Positions 42,483 through 49,580 of a stretch of 64,000 bases of DNA are shown here, one piece after another; the first letter of the stretch is position 1, and the number at the start of each line of letters is the position of its first letter. The DNA is from Pseudogulbenkiania subflava DSM 22618 (GTDB taxonomy: Bacteria; Pseudomonadota; Gammaproteobacteria; Burkholderiales; Chromobacteriaceae): NCBI RefSeq assembly GCF_900177275.1, contig NZ_FXAG01000003.1:251008-315007 (forward strand). The letters run 5' to 3'. The translations under genes and the position numbers were made by a program. The notes beneath the pieces were generated by a model. That model was not told where the DNA came from and did not search any database. It was given only the letters and a program-made list of their open reading frames with translations.

Positions 42483-42486
42483 ATGA

Positions 42487-43284
42487 ATGGCAGCCCTTCT
42501 TATATTAATCATTTTTACAAGCGGGTACACGTTCATTCAACAGTACCCGCTTGCTCGCTATAAACAATCACGGTTATCTGGACAAGAAGCCTATTCCCAC
42601 ATTGGCATCTATGGCGTGCTCTTCGCTTTGTCTGCCTGGCTTATAGTTCTTTTTGCCGGGCGCACCCTTTCCGCCCATGGCTATTATTTACTACCACCAG
42701 GCAAAAATAGCGGAACAATATTTAGCCAACATTGGACTGAAAAAAATGTTTCCCTAGGCATTTGGGTTACCCTATCACATCTATTGCCATTCATCCTTGG
42801 GCGAGCCATTTCTTTCATACCCAACACGGGGATAAAACTAGTAGCGCTAGCTTATTCGGACAGCTTTAACTCACTACTTTTAGAATCCACAGCAGATTTT
42901 AGACCAATACAAGTTACTCTCAGCTCTCGAAAAACCTATGTTGGCATAGCAATGTCGCAAATCATGAGAGATGATTTTACAAAGGATGAATATTTCGAGG
43001 TACTCCCTCTTCTCAGTGGGTATAGAGATAAAGACACGCTTGAGTTGAAGATTATCAGCGACTACGAAAAGTTCTACCAATCATTGGCAGAAACTGGCAA
43101 GGAAGGTAAAGACGAAGAAAAAGGGGTGGAACTAGACACCTTCAAAGTGGTTGTTCCAGTTTCAGAGGTAAAGAGTGCGGCCTTTTTCCGACCCAAAGCT
43201 CACCAAGCAATATCACTCTCTGAAGAGGACAAGGAAGAAAAGATTCCTCATGTCCCTTTCAGAAAAAGGATGCATAAAAAATAG
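42487..43284 (+). CDS. Hypothetical membrane protein with cytoplasmic domain
   Basis: 265 residues: hydrophobic segments at about 1-17, 40-58 and 90-108, then a soluble domain of about 150 residues with a beta-rich core (FRPIQVTLSSRKTYVGIAM) and a charged tail (SLSEEDKEEK). No ribosome binding site of its own; probably translated by coupling to the preceding small gene, whose stop is four bases upstream. The membrane-plus-soluble-domain plan, AT-richness and satellite hotspot location are compatible with an anti-phage or superinfection-exclusion gene, but no family is recognised and this is a guess. Confidence 0.6.
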   Translation: MAALLILIIFTSGYTFIQQYPLARYKQSRLSGQEAYSHIGIYGVLFALSAWLIVLFAGRTLSAHGYYLLPPGKNSGTIFSQHWTEKNVSLGIWVTLSHLLPFILGRAISFIPNTGIKLVALAYSDSFNSLLLESTADFRPIQVTLSSRKTYVGIAMSQIMRDDFTKDEYFEVLPLLSGYRDKDTLELKIISDYEKFYQSLAETGKEGKDEEKGVELDTFKVVVPVSEVKSAAFFRPKAHQAISLSEEDKEEKIPHVPFRKRMHKK

Positions 43285-43307
43285 ACCCCACTCGGGGTCT
43301 ATTTTTT
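43280..43307 (+). terminator. Terminator after the membrane-protein gene
   Basis: AATAGACCCC-ACTC-GGGGTCTATT followed by TTTT. Confidence 0.9.
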
Positions 43308-43373
43308 GTGCATAGTGTACTGCTGTACATGCCTACTTTCGGCCATCTTGCTGAGTTGATTAGTTAGGTATTT

Positions 43374-43814
43374 TTACTTTCCGATATTGGCATCATACCC
43401 GAGATATAGCATGGGCAAGTCCGGAAAATGAAAAAATTCATCGCCAGTCAATTTTTTTACGGAAATGCTCTCTAGAACCTCTAAACTTGTTGGGTGTGGC
43501 TTTGTGGGAGATATCGGGAAACCATCCATGTTGGTGAGTGCCATGGGGATATACTCTAGATGCCTACTGAGCAATAGTGTACGGTGCCTACCATTAATAA
43601 ATCTTGCTACGCCATTAGTCAGATAAAACTCTGGTGCATGAAACTGATAGGACTCGTCAGCACATTGCTCAAACCAGTGTTCATGGTATGCATCTCTGAT
43701 TATTTTAGATTTTCGCTTTTCTAGGTCCAATTCATCCACGACTCTCATGAACTGCTCTACACAGATCAGGAAGAATTCGTCTTTTGCATTTGGAGGCTGT
43801 AAAGTCACTCGCAT
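43374..43814 (-). CDS. ParB/sulfiredoxin-like fold hypothetical protein
   Basis: 146 residues. The segment NGVARFINGRHRTLLLSRHLEYIPMAL resembles the core motif of ParB/Srx-fold nucleases and related NTP-binding proteins (NGRHR followed by a hydrophobic helix and IP). AGG lies before the ATG. Flanked by a 10-bp inverted repeat. Possible DNA-binding, nuclease or ATP-dependent function; none shown. Cargo of the satellite. Confidence 0.5.
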   Translation of the reverse strand: MRVTLQPPNAKDEFFLICVEQFMRVVDELDLEKRKSKIIRDAYHEHWFEQCADESYQFHAPEFYLTNGVARFINGRHRTLLLSRHLEYIPMALTNMDGFPISPTKPHPTSLEVLESISVKKLTGDEFFHFPDLPMLYLGYDANIGK

Positions 43815-43975
43815 TTATTTACCTAACTATTAGCATGAGGGGCTGGTAAAATGCGCTACTTTCCCCTAGCCCCTCTCAATGGAAATATTAGAGGACAAGC
43901 ATAGCTTTCCCAAGCCTATACTTCGGCAAGGGTGCTCACAAATTCCGCTAAAGCGGACGCCCCTCTCCTCCTGTG

Positions 43976-44275
43976 CTACGGCTGCGCCTCATCAGCAAAA
44001 TGAACCGCATGGGAAAATGGCAATTCGAATCGGCTGATTTTTTCCACCAACTCTACCTCGACGATTAACAGGTCGCCCTCTTCGTCGTTTTTTACACGCC
44101 AGCAGGTAGCAATTTCCTGGATAGAACCATCTTCGACTGTGGTTACATGAATCTTGCGCTTGTCGTTCGGATCAACTATTCGTGCCCTTTCAAGTTGAGC
44201 AAGGGCGGTACGGGTGTGCGGAGATGCATATTTCGGGATGAAGGTCAGCTCGTCGGAGGTATTCATCATGGGCAC
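43976..44275 (-). CDS. Hypothetical protein
   Basis: 99 residues (GTG at 44275; ATG codons at 44269 and 44266 are alternatives). Acidic, with a beta-rich middle (EDGSIQEIATCWRVKNDEEGDLLIVEVELVE). Family not recognised. Stands alone between the cargo module and the central operon. Confidence 0.45.
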   Translation of the reverse strand: MPMMNTSDELTFIPKYASPHTRTALAQLERARIVDPNDKRKIHVTTVEDGSIQEIATCWRVKNDEEGDLLIVEVELVEKISRFELPFSHAVHFADEAQP

Positions 44276-44423
44276 CTGTTCTGTTAATAGCGTTCAGGCT
44301 ACTGCCTTCAGAATCAGGGAGCAACAAGAAAATATGGGGCAATAGAGTTTCACCTATCTTTTTAGATAAAACACTATATTACGCTCCTGTTGTTTATTTG
44401 GTCTTTGCCACCGTAGGGAGAAG
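44276..44423. other. Interval between cargo and central operon
   Basis: 148 bp (385 bp to 44660 if the adjoining 63-residue frame is not real). AT-rich with TTTTTAGATAAAACACTATA-like stretches that could hold promoters, but I cannot assign one. Confidence 0.3.
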
Positions 44424-44615
44424 TTATCCTCCCCATCGTTCCCGTTCCCCGCCGAGAATGGTTTTGACACGGAACGTCGAGGGTGACGTACCGAAGTCGC
44501 TGCCAGGTGAAACCGTTGGCGAGGCGGCGTCATGGATTGCGGCGGCAGCGAGGATGACGGCGGGCATGTTGGTCGAAGCGGTGGTGGCGGTGGCGGTGGC
44601 GAACGGATTGTTCAT
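44424..44615 (-). CDS. Possible small protein at the end of the satellite operon
   Basis: 63 residues, Ala/Thr-rich N-terminus (NNPFATATATTASTNMP) and a basic C-terminus. Same direction as the operon and 45 bp beyond the small-terminase-like gene, with a weak GAG ribosome binding site. Composition is biased, so it may not be real. Confidence 0.35.
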   Translation of the reverse strand: MNNPFATATATTASTNMPAVILAAAAIHDAASPTVSPGSDFGTSPSTFRVKTILGGERERWGG

Positions 44616-44660
44616 CGGATTCTCGCGGGTAGCTGGCCCTGGCCAATTAGGCCGGGGTTT

Positions 44661-45239
44661 CTATATCAGGTTGCGGCGTTTTTTGATGCCCTGTTCTGCC
44701 GCACTTCCATGGTATGTCGTCATGTCTTGCTCAATAGTGTTCGCCACCAGTTCACGCGCCGCCGCCTGTCTGGCCTGTTCTTCCAAGCTATCCGTGGATA
44801 CGTCAATCGGCGCGGCGGCAGGCGGTTCGTAAGGCGGTGGTGGCACCGGCTTGGCCGGCTGATGCTCGATAGTGCGTGCTGGCAATGGGCTGTCCTGCGC
44901 GTGGATGGCTTGGGCCAGCATGAAAGCAACATAACGCGCTGCTTCAAAGTCGGAAAGGTTGTTCACATTGACGACGGTCGCCGGCACCGCCTCTTCGGGT
45001 TTGGGGACTGGTGGCGCTATCCGGCTGAAGCATTGAGACAGGAATGCCAGAGGATGTTCTTTGGCGATCTGTTCAAGCCATTTCACCCCGCCCATGGCGA
45101 GGTACGTTTGGAAAATCTCGGTGCGAAGCTGTTCCCTGACAGCCTCAGGTGCAATCGGCTTGCTGTTCTTTGCGCCTTTCTTGCGCCCACTGTTCGGCGC
45201 TTTGGGCAACCCCGGAGGCCGTCCGCGCACGCCGCTCAT
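44661..45239 (-). CDS. Small-terminase-like DNA-binding protein
   Basis: 192 residues. The basic start (GRPPGLPKAPNSGRKKGAKN) and the following helical segment EIFQTYLAMGGVKWLEQIAKEHPLAFLSQ match the pattern of phage terminase small-subunit-like proteins (a GG-x(3)-L...A-x(2)-x-P-x-AF motif before a P-rich stretch). The C-terminus is Pro-rich then helical. Its start overlaps the stop of the upstream 69-residue gene (ATGA). In PICIs a satellite-encoded small terminase redirects packaging of helper terminase to satellite DNA; the same role is proposed here, by analogy only. Confidence 0.5.
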   Translation of the reverse strand: MSGVRGRPPGLPKAPNSGRKKGAKNSKPIAPEAVREQLRTEIFQTYLAMGGVKWLEQIAKEHPLAFLSQCFSRIAPPVPKPEEAVPATVVNVNNLSDFEAARYVAFMLAQAIHAQDSPLPARTIEHQPAKPVPPPPYEPPAAAPIDVSTDSLEEQARQAAARELVANTIEQDMTTYHGSAAEQGIKKRRNLI

Positions 45240-45445
45240 GTCGTTTCCCCTGTGGTGTCCAGCTTCATGAAAATCAGATCGATTTCACCGTCGTCCCGAT
45301 ACTTGAAATGCACCGCTGCACCACGGCGGGGCAGGTTTGCCAAAATCGATGCCGGGATCAGCGTCGCCATGGCATCGGCCAGCGCCATTGCCTCTTGGTA
45401 GCAGCCAATCAGCGTGGAGTCGTCTGCCTGATACAGCGTAGCCAT
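45236..45445 (-). CDS. Small hypothetical protein of the satellite operon
   Basis: 69 residues; a helix-rich N-terminal half and a beta C-terminal half (VHFKYRDDGEIDLIFMKLD). Tightly spaced with both neighbours (1 bp and a 4-bp overlap), so it is a genuine operon member. Family unknown. Confidence 0.6.
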   Translation of the reverse strand: MATLYQADDSTLIGCYQEAMALADAMATLIPASILANLPRRGAAVHFKYRDDGEIDLIFMKLDTTGETT

Positions 45446-45446
45446 G

Positions 45447-45917
45447 TCAGCATCTCCTCGGCGGCGTCACCAGCAGGCCGGCGATCCTGCCGCTGCTGTC
45501 GCGGCGTGTGACTCTGGTACCAAATCCGTCAGAATTCGCCACTGTGGAAATTCGCCCGTTTGCGTCGCGTGCAATTTTAAAGTCCATGTTGCCCAAGCTG
45601 AACCCGGCCACCCGGCCGAGTTCGTTGTAGTGGAACACGACGGGTATCTCGCCAGCCGGGATGGGCCAGACAGGCGGGCGCGGCGCGACGGCGGCCTCGG
45701 CCCGGTGAGCCGTCGCCGCTGGCGCTGTGGGCCGTTCAGGGGCTGGTGCTGGGGTTTGCACTTGTCGCAGCAAAGCCTGCATACGCGGGCTGCGCGGGGC
45801 CATGGCAGGGGCTTCGGGCGCGTGGCCTGCCTGTGCAGCTACGACGGCGTTGGCCAGTCGGGCGATGTCGGCGTCTGTGAGGTTGGACTTGCGGCTGAGG
45901 CGGTCGAGGAGGGTCAT
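45447..45917 (-). CDS. Hypothetical protein with repeated GR(I/V) motifs
   Basis: 156 residues: helical N-terminus, an Ala/Pro linker (about 35-85), and a C-terminal part with three related segments, YNELGRVAG, RDANGRIST and RDSSGRIAG, about 25 residues apart. The layout resembles tail-spike or head-associated phage proteins but no family is recognised. One base separates it from the next gene. Confidence 0.55.
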   Translation of the reverse strand: MTLLDRLSRKSNLTDADIARLANAVVAAQAGHAPEAPAMAPRSPRMQALLRQVQTPAPAPERPTAPAATAHRAEAAVAPRPPVWPIPAGEIPVVFHYNELGRVAGFSLGNMDFKIARDANGRISTVANSDGFGTRVTRRDSSGRIAGLLVTPPRRC

Positions 45918-45918
45918 T

Positions 45919-46227
45919 TCAACTGCTCCCTACCGACACAGTGGCATTCAATGGGCCGTTAAATCCCGTTGACGTTGAAATCGAAGTGACCCTGTGCATA
46001 CTTATTGCGCTGGTGCCAGCCGTTGACTGATTGATGTTAATCAGCAGATCGCCCACCCGCATTCCCACGGCGGCACTGCCCGGCGAGCCGAAACCGCACC
46101 CGGCAAAAAACCCAGCGGCTTCAATCGCGGCGTGCGCGTGCGTGCTTTCATAACTCCAAATTGACCCGGCGCTGGCAATTCCGAAATCGAGAATTTTGCG
46201 AACCGGGTTTGTCGTGCTGTAAGCCAT
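45919..46227 (-). CDS. Phage virion-associated-like small protein
   Basis: 102 residues. The opening (YSTTNPVRKILDFGIASAGSIWSYES) followed by AAGFF...GMRVGDLLININ recalls small proteins encoded beside head genes in podovirus-like prophages, where they are taken to be decoration or fibre-related. Recognition is from memory of the pattern and not verified. No head gene neighbours it here, except the scaffold-like gene immediately upstream. Confidence 0.45.
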   Translation of the reverse strand: MAYSTTNPVRKILDFGIASAGSIWSYESTHAHAAIEAAGFFAGCGFGSPGSAAVGMRVGDLLININQSTAGTSAISMHRVTSISTSTGFNGPLNATVSVGSS

Positions 46228-46246
46228 GGTATTACACCCTCTTAAT

Positions 46247-47146
46247 TTAACCGCCGTCGCGAGCCGTATATAGTTCGCGAAGTCTGGCCTGTAACCGCTC
46301 GTCGGACAGATACTTTTTCCGGTCGGTCCGCATCAGATTCTCGATCTGCGCGATTTCGGCGGCCAATGCTCCACCGGACGGCAGGTTATTAGCCCCGATT
46401 GCCTGTTTGTATAACATTTCGACCACATCCGCGTTATTCAGTGCAAGTTGGCCACCCGGCAAAATGGCATTTTCAAAGTGCTCACGCTCAATGGCCGATA
46501 ATCCGGCGAAGTACCGGCGTACAACCCGCATATTTGTTGCGAACTGGAAACCCCATCGGGTGCGGAGTTCATTTTCGCCAGCTTGGCGGTCTTGTTCTGC
46601 ACGTCGTTCGATCTGATCCCATTCTTTATCGGAAATTTCGCCGGCTGTAGGTTGTGGCTGTTGCTGCGCCTTTTTGGAAACTTCATTGAGCCACCACAGC
46701 GCCGTGACCACGAACCTTTGCGGTGCGCCCGCGCGCCACATGGTATTGGCGAATGAAGTGACTGCCGGCATATCGGCCTTTGGTATGTGGAATCCCTCAA
46801 GGTTATATTTATGTCGCTTTTCAACGTGGCCCATCGGCAACAGTGCACTGCTCTTCAGCCAATTCGCCGCGATATTTGCCAGCGCTGGATCGAGTCGCAT
46901 ATACGCGGCGTCGGAAACAAAGGCGTCGGCCAATTGGTTAATGCCCTGCTGGGCCTGTTGCGGACTGCCGGGGAAATCAGCGCCGAATATTTGAACTGGC
47001 GCGTCGGCATAAGACTGATGTTCCGACAAGAAATCGGGTGTCGGCACCAGCCATTCGGAATCGGTCGGCACCAATGGGGTATCTGGCTGGTACGGCTGAA
47101 GGTCGCCGCCTTCATCGAATGGAGCCAAACTGTAATCATCGCTCAT
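46247..47146 (-). CDS. Phage capsid-scaffold-like protein
   Basis: 299 residues, acidic N-terminus with Pro-rich segments and helical C-terminus. The C-terminal part ELRTRWGFQFATNMRVVRRY ... GGQLALNNADVVEMLYKQAI ... IENLMRTDRKKYLSDERLQA RLRELY has the arrangement I associate with podovirus capsid-assembly/scaffold proteins (E-L-R-x-x-W-G, then L-x-N-x-x-D, then I-x-x-L-M-R-T-D). A satellite-coded scaffold without a capsid gene could reshape helper capsids, as Sid does in P4 and TcaP in PLE. The similarity is by eye; the function is a hypothesis. Confidence 0.5.
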   Translation of the reverse strand: MSDDYSLAPFDEGGDLQPYQPDTPLVPTDSEWLVPTPDFLSEHQSYADAPVQIFGADFPGSPQQAQQGINQLADAFVSDAAYMRLDPALANIAANWLKSSALLPMGHVEKRHKYNLEGFHIPKADMPAVTSFANTMWRAGAPQRFVVTALWWLNEVSKKAQQQPQPTAGEISDKEWDQIERRAEQDRQAGENELRTRWGFQFATNMRVVRRYFAGLSAIEREHFENAILPGGQLALNNADVVEMLYKQAIGANNLPSGGALAAEIAQIENLMRTDRKKYLSDERLQARLRELYTARDGG

Positions 47147-47379
47147 TGGATTTTCCTTTCGATCAGGATTTGCCTGTCAGCATCCACACTTATCTGCACA
47201 TTTCGCTCGGCCAGTAGTTTCTTCATTGCCTTCGAATAAACCAAGCGCAAAACCTGATAAGGCGGGCGCTGGAGCTGGTCTTCACCCAGCTGGATTTCCA
47301 GCTTCCGATTTAAGTCGGCAGCACTGCCGTAGAACGGAGCGATTTGACTGATCGCGTCAGCGATGGTGGATAAGGACAT
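47143..47379 (-). CDS. Hypothetical protein of the satellite operon
   Basis: 78 residues; helical, ending with beta segments (NVQISVDADRQILIERK). Overlaps the scaffold-like gene by four bases, so the pair is translationally coupled. Family unknown. Confidence 0.6.
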   Translation of the reverse strand: MSLSTIADAISQIAPFYGSAADLNRKLEIQLGEDQLQRPPYQVLRLVYSKAMKKLLAERNVQISVDADRQILIERKIQ

Positions 47380-47381
47380 GG

Positions 47382-47852
47382 TTAGTTCTCCCTGTCACAT
47401 AGCGCGCGCATGGCGAGCCAAGGGCGCATGCATTGCGGATGGAGAAACGACCCAGGCACCGGCTGACGATAAATGTCCAACTCAGGTTTTAATTCTTGAC
47501 CTGCAAACCCTTTGCTATCAGCTAGGCACCAACGACATTGAGTTCCGGGACTGATAGGCCTGTGATTTAACCGGCGACGGGCGATGGCAACGTCCATCGG
47601 CACGACAAGGCTGACCAAGTGCCAAACTTTCGCCGTGTCCATGAAAAGTGCAGTCTCAAATTCATTTTCAAGCCGCCGTTGTGTTTCCGCACGTCGGAGA
47701 AAATTATCGAGACGGTCAGGTGACGGCGAATCACTCCCCATTGAATACGCCACGAACGTGATAATGGTTTCCAGGCTGCCCTTAAAAGCAAAGTAATGCA
47801 TGGCGACAAATTTCACATGGGCTAGCACTTTTAGCTGAAGGTCGGCATCCAT
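47382..47852 (-). CDS. Hypothetical protein with a possible zinc knuckle
   Basis: 156 residues, mainly helical with a later QCRWC ... HPQC segment that could form a zinc site. Two bases separate it from the next gene. Family unknown; may bind nucleic acid. Confidence 0.55.
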   Translation of the reverse strand: MDADLQLKVLAHVKFVAMHYFAFKGSLETIITFVAYSMGSDSPSPDRLDNFLRRAETQRRLENEFETALFMDTAKVWHLVSLVVPMDVAIARRRLNHRPISPGTQCRWCLADSKGFAGQELKPELDIYRQPVPGSFLHPQCMRPWLAMRALCDREN

Positions 47853-47855
47853 TCA

Positions 47856-48341
47856 TCACCCCCTCAGCGTGGCGTGGTCCAGCAAATGGGTCAAAGCGGC
47901 ATCCCGGTTCGGGAAATTTGTACCCATGATTACACCATCACACAGTCGATGTACCGTCCACTGACTGTCAGGGCCGTCGTAACTGATAGAGAATCCTGGT
48001 GGAAGTTTGTCGTTGATTACCAAGAGAGGCATTAAAGGCTTGAACAGCAACTCTTCAACGTGGCAATAGCCGCGCCCGCAGTCAGTTATCAACAATTCCG
48101 CGTAAAACGACCGGTCGGCAGCAATTACCGAGATGGTGTCGAACGGCAGCATGTCTTGGCTTACGACAGACCAATAGTCGCTGTCCAGAAGGCGCTCCCG
48201 AGTCACGCCACGATCAGCGACCGCCCGCCACGAGTTGTTGGCGGTTTCTCGCAACTTGAAAGCGTTTCGCATCAGCGGCGGGGTTTTTTTGCGCGGGTTT
48301 TCAGTTTCGTCGGGGGTTGTGGTGGCGGGGGTGCTGGCCAT
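47856..48341 (-). CDS. Hypothetical protein of the satellite operon
   Basis: 161 residues from the ATG at 48341, which has GGAG six bases upstream (the longer frame to 48368 has none). Thr/Pro-rich N-terminus, then a globular part (ELLITDCGRGYCHVEELLFK). Three bases before the next operon gene. Family unknown. Confidence 0.6.
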   Translation of the reverse strand: MASTPATTTPDETENPRKKTPPLMRNAFKLRETANNSWRAVADRGVTRERLLDSDYWSVVSQDMLPFDTISVIAADRSFYAELLITDCGRGYCHVEELLFKPLMPLLVINDKLPPGFSISYDGPDSQWTVHRLCDGVIMGTNFPNRDAALTHLLDHATLRG

Positions 48342-48423
48342 GATGTGCTCCGTGGTTTGTGGGTCCATGAAGCTTCGACAATGGCAGTTTCAAGATTTGC
48401 GGCCTGCCAGAACTGGGATGCAG

Positions 48424-48837
48424 CTATTTGAGCTTTTTCATTTCCGCCCTGATGATCTTCTCGCAGGGCACTCGCTTAAGGCCGTACCGCTCGGGGGCAT
48501 TACGCAGAATGAAGGATTGCACCTTCTCCACCGTCAGCATATCGGCGGTGGCTCCGAATTCGAGCATCCTGCCCAACGCCAGCCGCACGCCAGCATGGAC
48601 CGCTTCTCCCCGGGCTTCATTGCGCTTGGCCGTTGCTGATCCCCGCCCCTTGTTGGCACACAATCGCTCACTACGCTGTTTTTGCAGATGCCAGCGTGCC
48701 CAGTCAGGCACTGGGTCGTTGGACGCCAGGATAAGGTCCACAGCGGCCTCCTGGCCCCACTCAACCAGGGTGGCTAAGGCTTTCTTGTCGCCGGCTTGGG
48801 CTTTGACGATCAGGCGGCGAATTTTGGGCAAGTTCAT
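48424..48837 (-). CDS. Hypothetical helical protein, first gene of the satellite operon
   Basis: 137 residues, strongly basic and helical (KIRRLIVKAQAGDKKALATL, then ERYGLKRVPCEKIIRAEMKK). Upstream lies the att-like site at 48853-48953. Could be a DNA-binding regulator of the operon; family not recognised. Confidence 0.55.
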   Translation of the reverse strand: MNLPKIRRLIVKAQAGDKKALATLVEWGQEAAVDLILASNDPVPDWARWHLQKQRSERLCANKGRGSATAKRNEARGEAVHAGVRLALGRMLEFGATADMLTVEKVQSFILRNAPERYGLKRVPCEKIIRAEMKKLK

Positions 48838-48852
48838 GACTCAAGACCCAAC

Positions 48853-48953
48853 CTAGACAACGAACAGACACCACACGCCCCGCTCACCCCACAAGAAACC
48901 CTTGCCAGCCTTGATTTACGGCGAGGAGGTGGGGGACTGAGAATCCCGCGCCG
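48853..48953. repeat. Internal att-like site (arm repeat + tRNA-Leu-like core)
   Basis: 48853-48872 is an inverted copy of the 20-bp arm repeat (19/20 with the left copy). 48932-48953 reads GGGGACTGAGAATCCCGCGCCG, matching 19 of 22 bases of the tRNA-Leu core of attL. It is preceded by CGAGGAGGT (48922-48930), which also precedes the attR core (53781-53789). So this is a degenerate third attachment site in mid-element. Confidence 0.55.
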
Positions 48954-49013
48954 ACTGAAATAGGGCTGATTTCTTACTGCACAGAGCGCGACGCAATTTG
49001 AAACTGTATGCCG

Positions 49014-49310
49014 CTAACCAAGGTTTTCATCATCACCACACAGCAGGCGCATCATCACTTCGGTCAGGGTTTCACCGGGGCGTCGCAAGTTTTCTATTGC
49101 CTCAAAGGCTTCAGGTGGCAACCAAACCTCCAACTGTTTCAAGCCTGACTCCCGACAGCGTTTACGGTAGCTTCTCGCCCACTCGGCTTTTTTGCTGATG
49201 GATTTCGCATTGCCTAGCTCCAGCCAGCCGGCTTGCCTCAATCGCGCCGCATCCGTTTCCGACATGATCGTTTTGGCATTCGATGGGTGCACCAATTTCA
49301 CCGCTCGCAT
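49014..49310 (-). CDS. Putative ribbon-helix-helix-type regulatory protein
   Basis: 98 residues. A basic N-terminal part, then LKQLEVWLPPEAFEAIENL and PGETLTEVMMRLL, the strand-helix-helix pattern of RHH DNA-binding proteins. Located next to the iteron-like array and could bind there, for example as a copy-control repressor (inference). Confidence 0.55.
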   Translation of the reverse strand: MRAVKLVHPSNAKTIMSETDAARLRQAGWLELGNAKSISKKAEWARSYRKRCRESGLKQLEVWLPPEAFEAIENLRRPGETLTEVMMRLLCGDDENLG

Positions 49311-49380
49311 CGCATCCTCTCCTTCTCAGTCCACCCCCCCGCCCATCAGGGGAGTTTTGTCCATTTCAAACTTCCGCCCC

Positions 49381-49564
49381 TGTCCGGGTTCCCCCTATAG
49401 GGGGGAAACCCCGGACAAAATGGGGTTTCTGTCCGGTGTTATGACAATTTGTCCGGGTGTCTCAAACCCGCGCCCAGCAAGGCTTTGCTGGGTGTCCTGT
49501 CCGGCATTTTGTCCGGGACATTTTTGTCCGATAGCCCCCCGGACAGAGGTGGTGTTTTGTCCGG
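49381..49564. repeat. Iteron-like TGTCCGG array, candidate replication origin
   Basis: Eight exact copies of TGTCCGG in 184 bp: direct at 49381, 49430, 49450, 49498, 49510 and 49558, inverted at 49411 and 49539; near-copies at 49358 and 49525. Several are extended as TTTTGTCCGG. The array lies just past the stop of the replication-protein gene and has no open reading frame of its own. Iterons beside rep are typical of plasmid and satellite origins, so this is the likely origin of the element. Confidence 0.7.
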
Positions 49565-49580
49565 CAACTTTTGTCATATT

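Noticed and set aside
49381..49564. CRISPR-like array at the TGTCCGG repeats
   Set aside because: The repeat is only 7-10 bp, irregularly spaced and in both orientations; iterons fit better.
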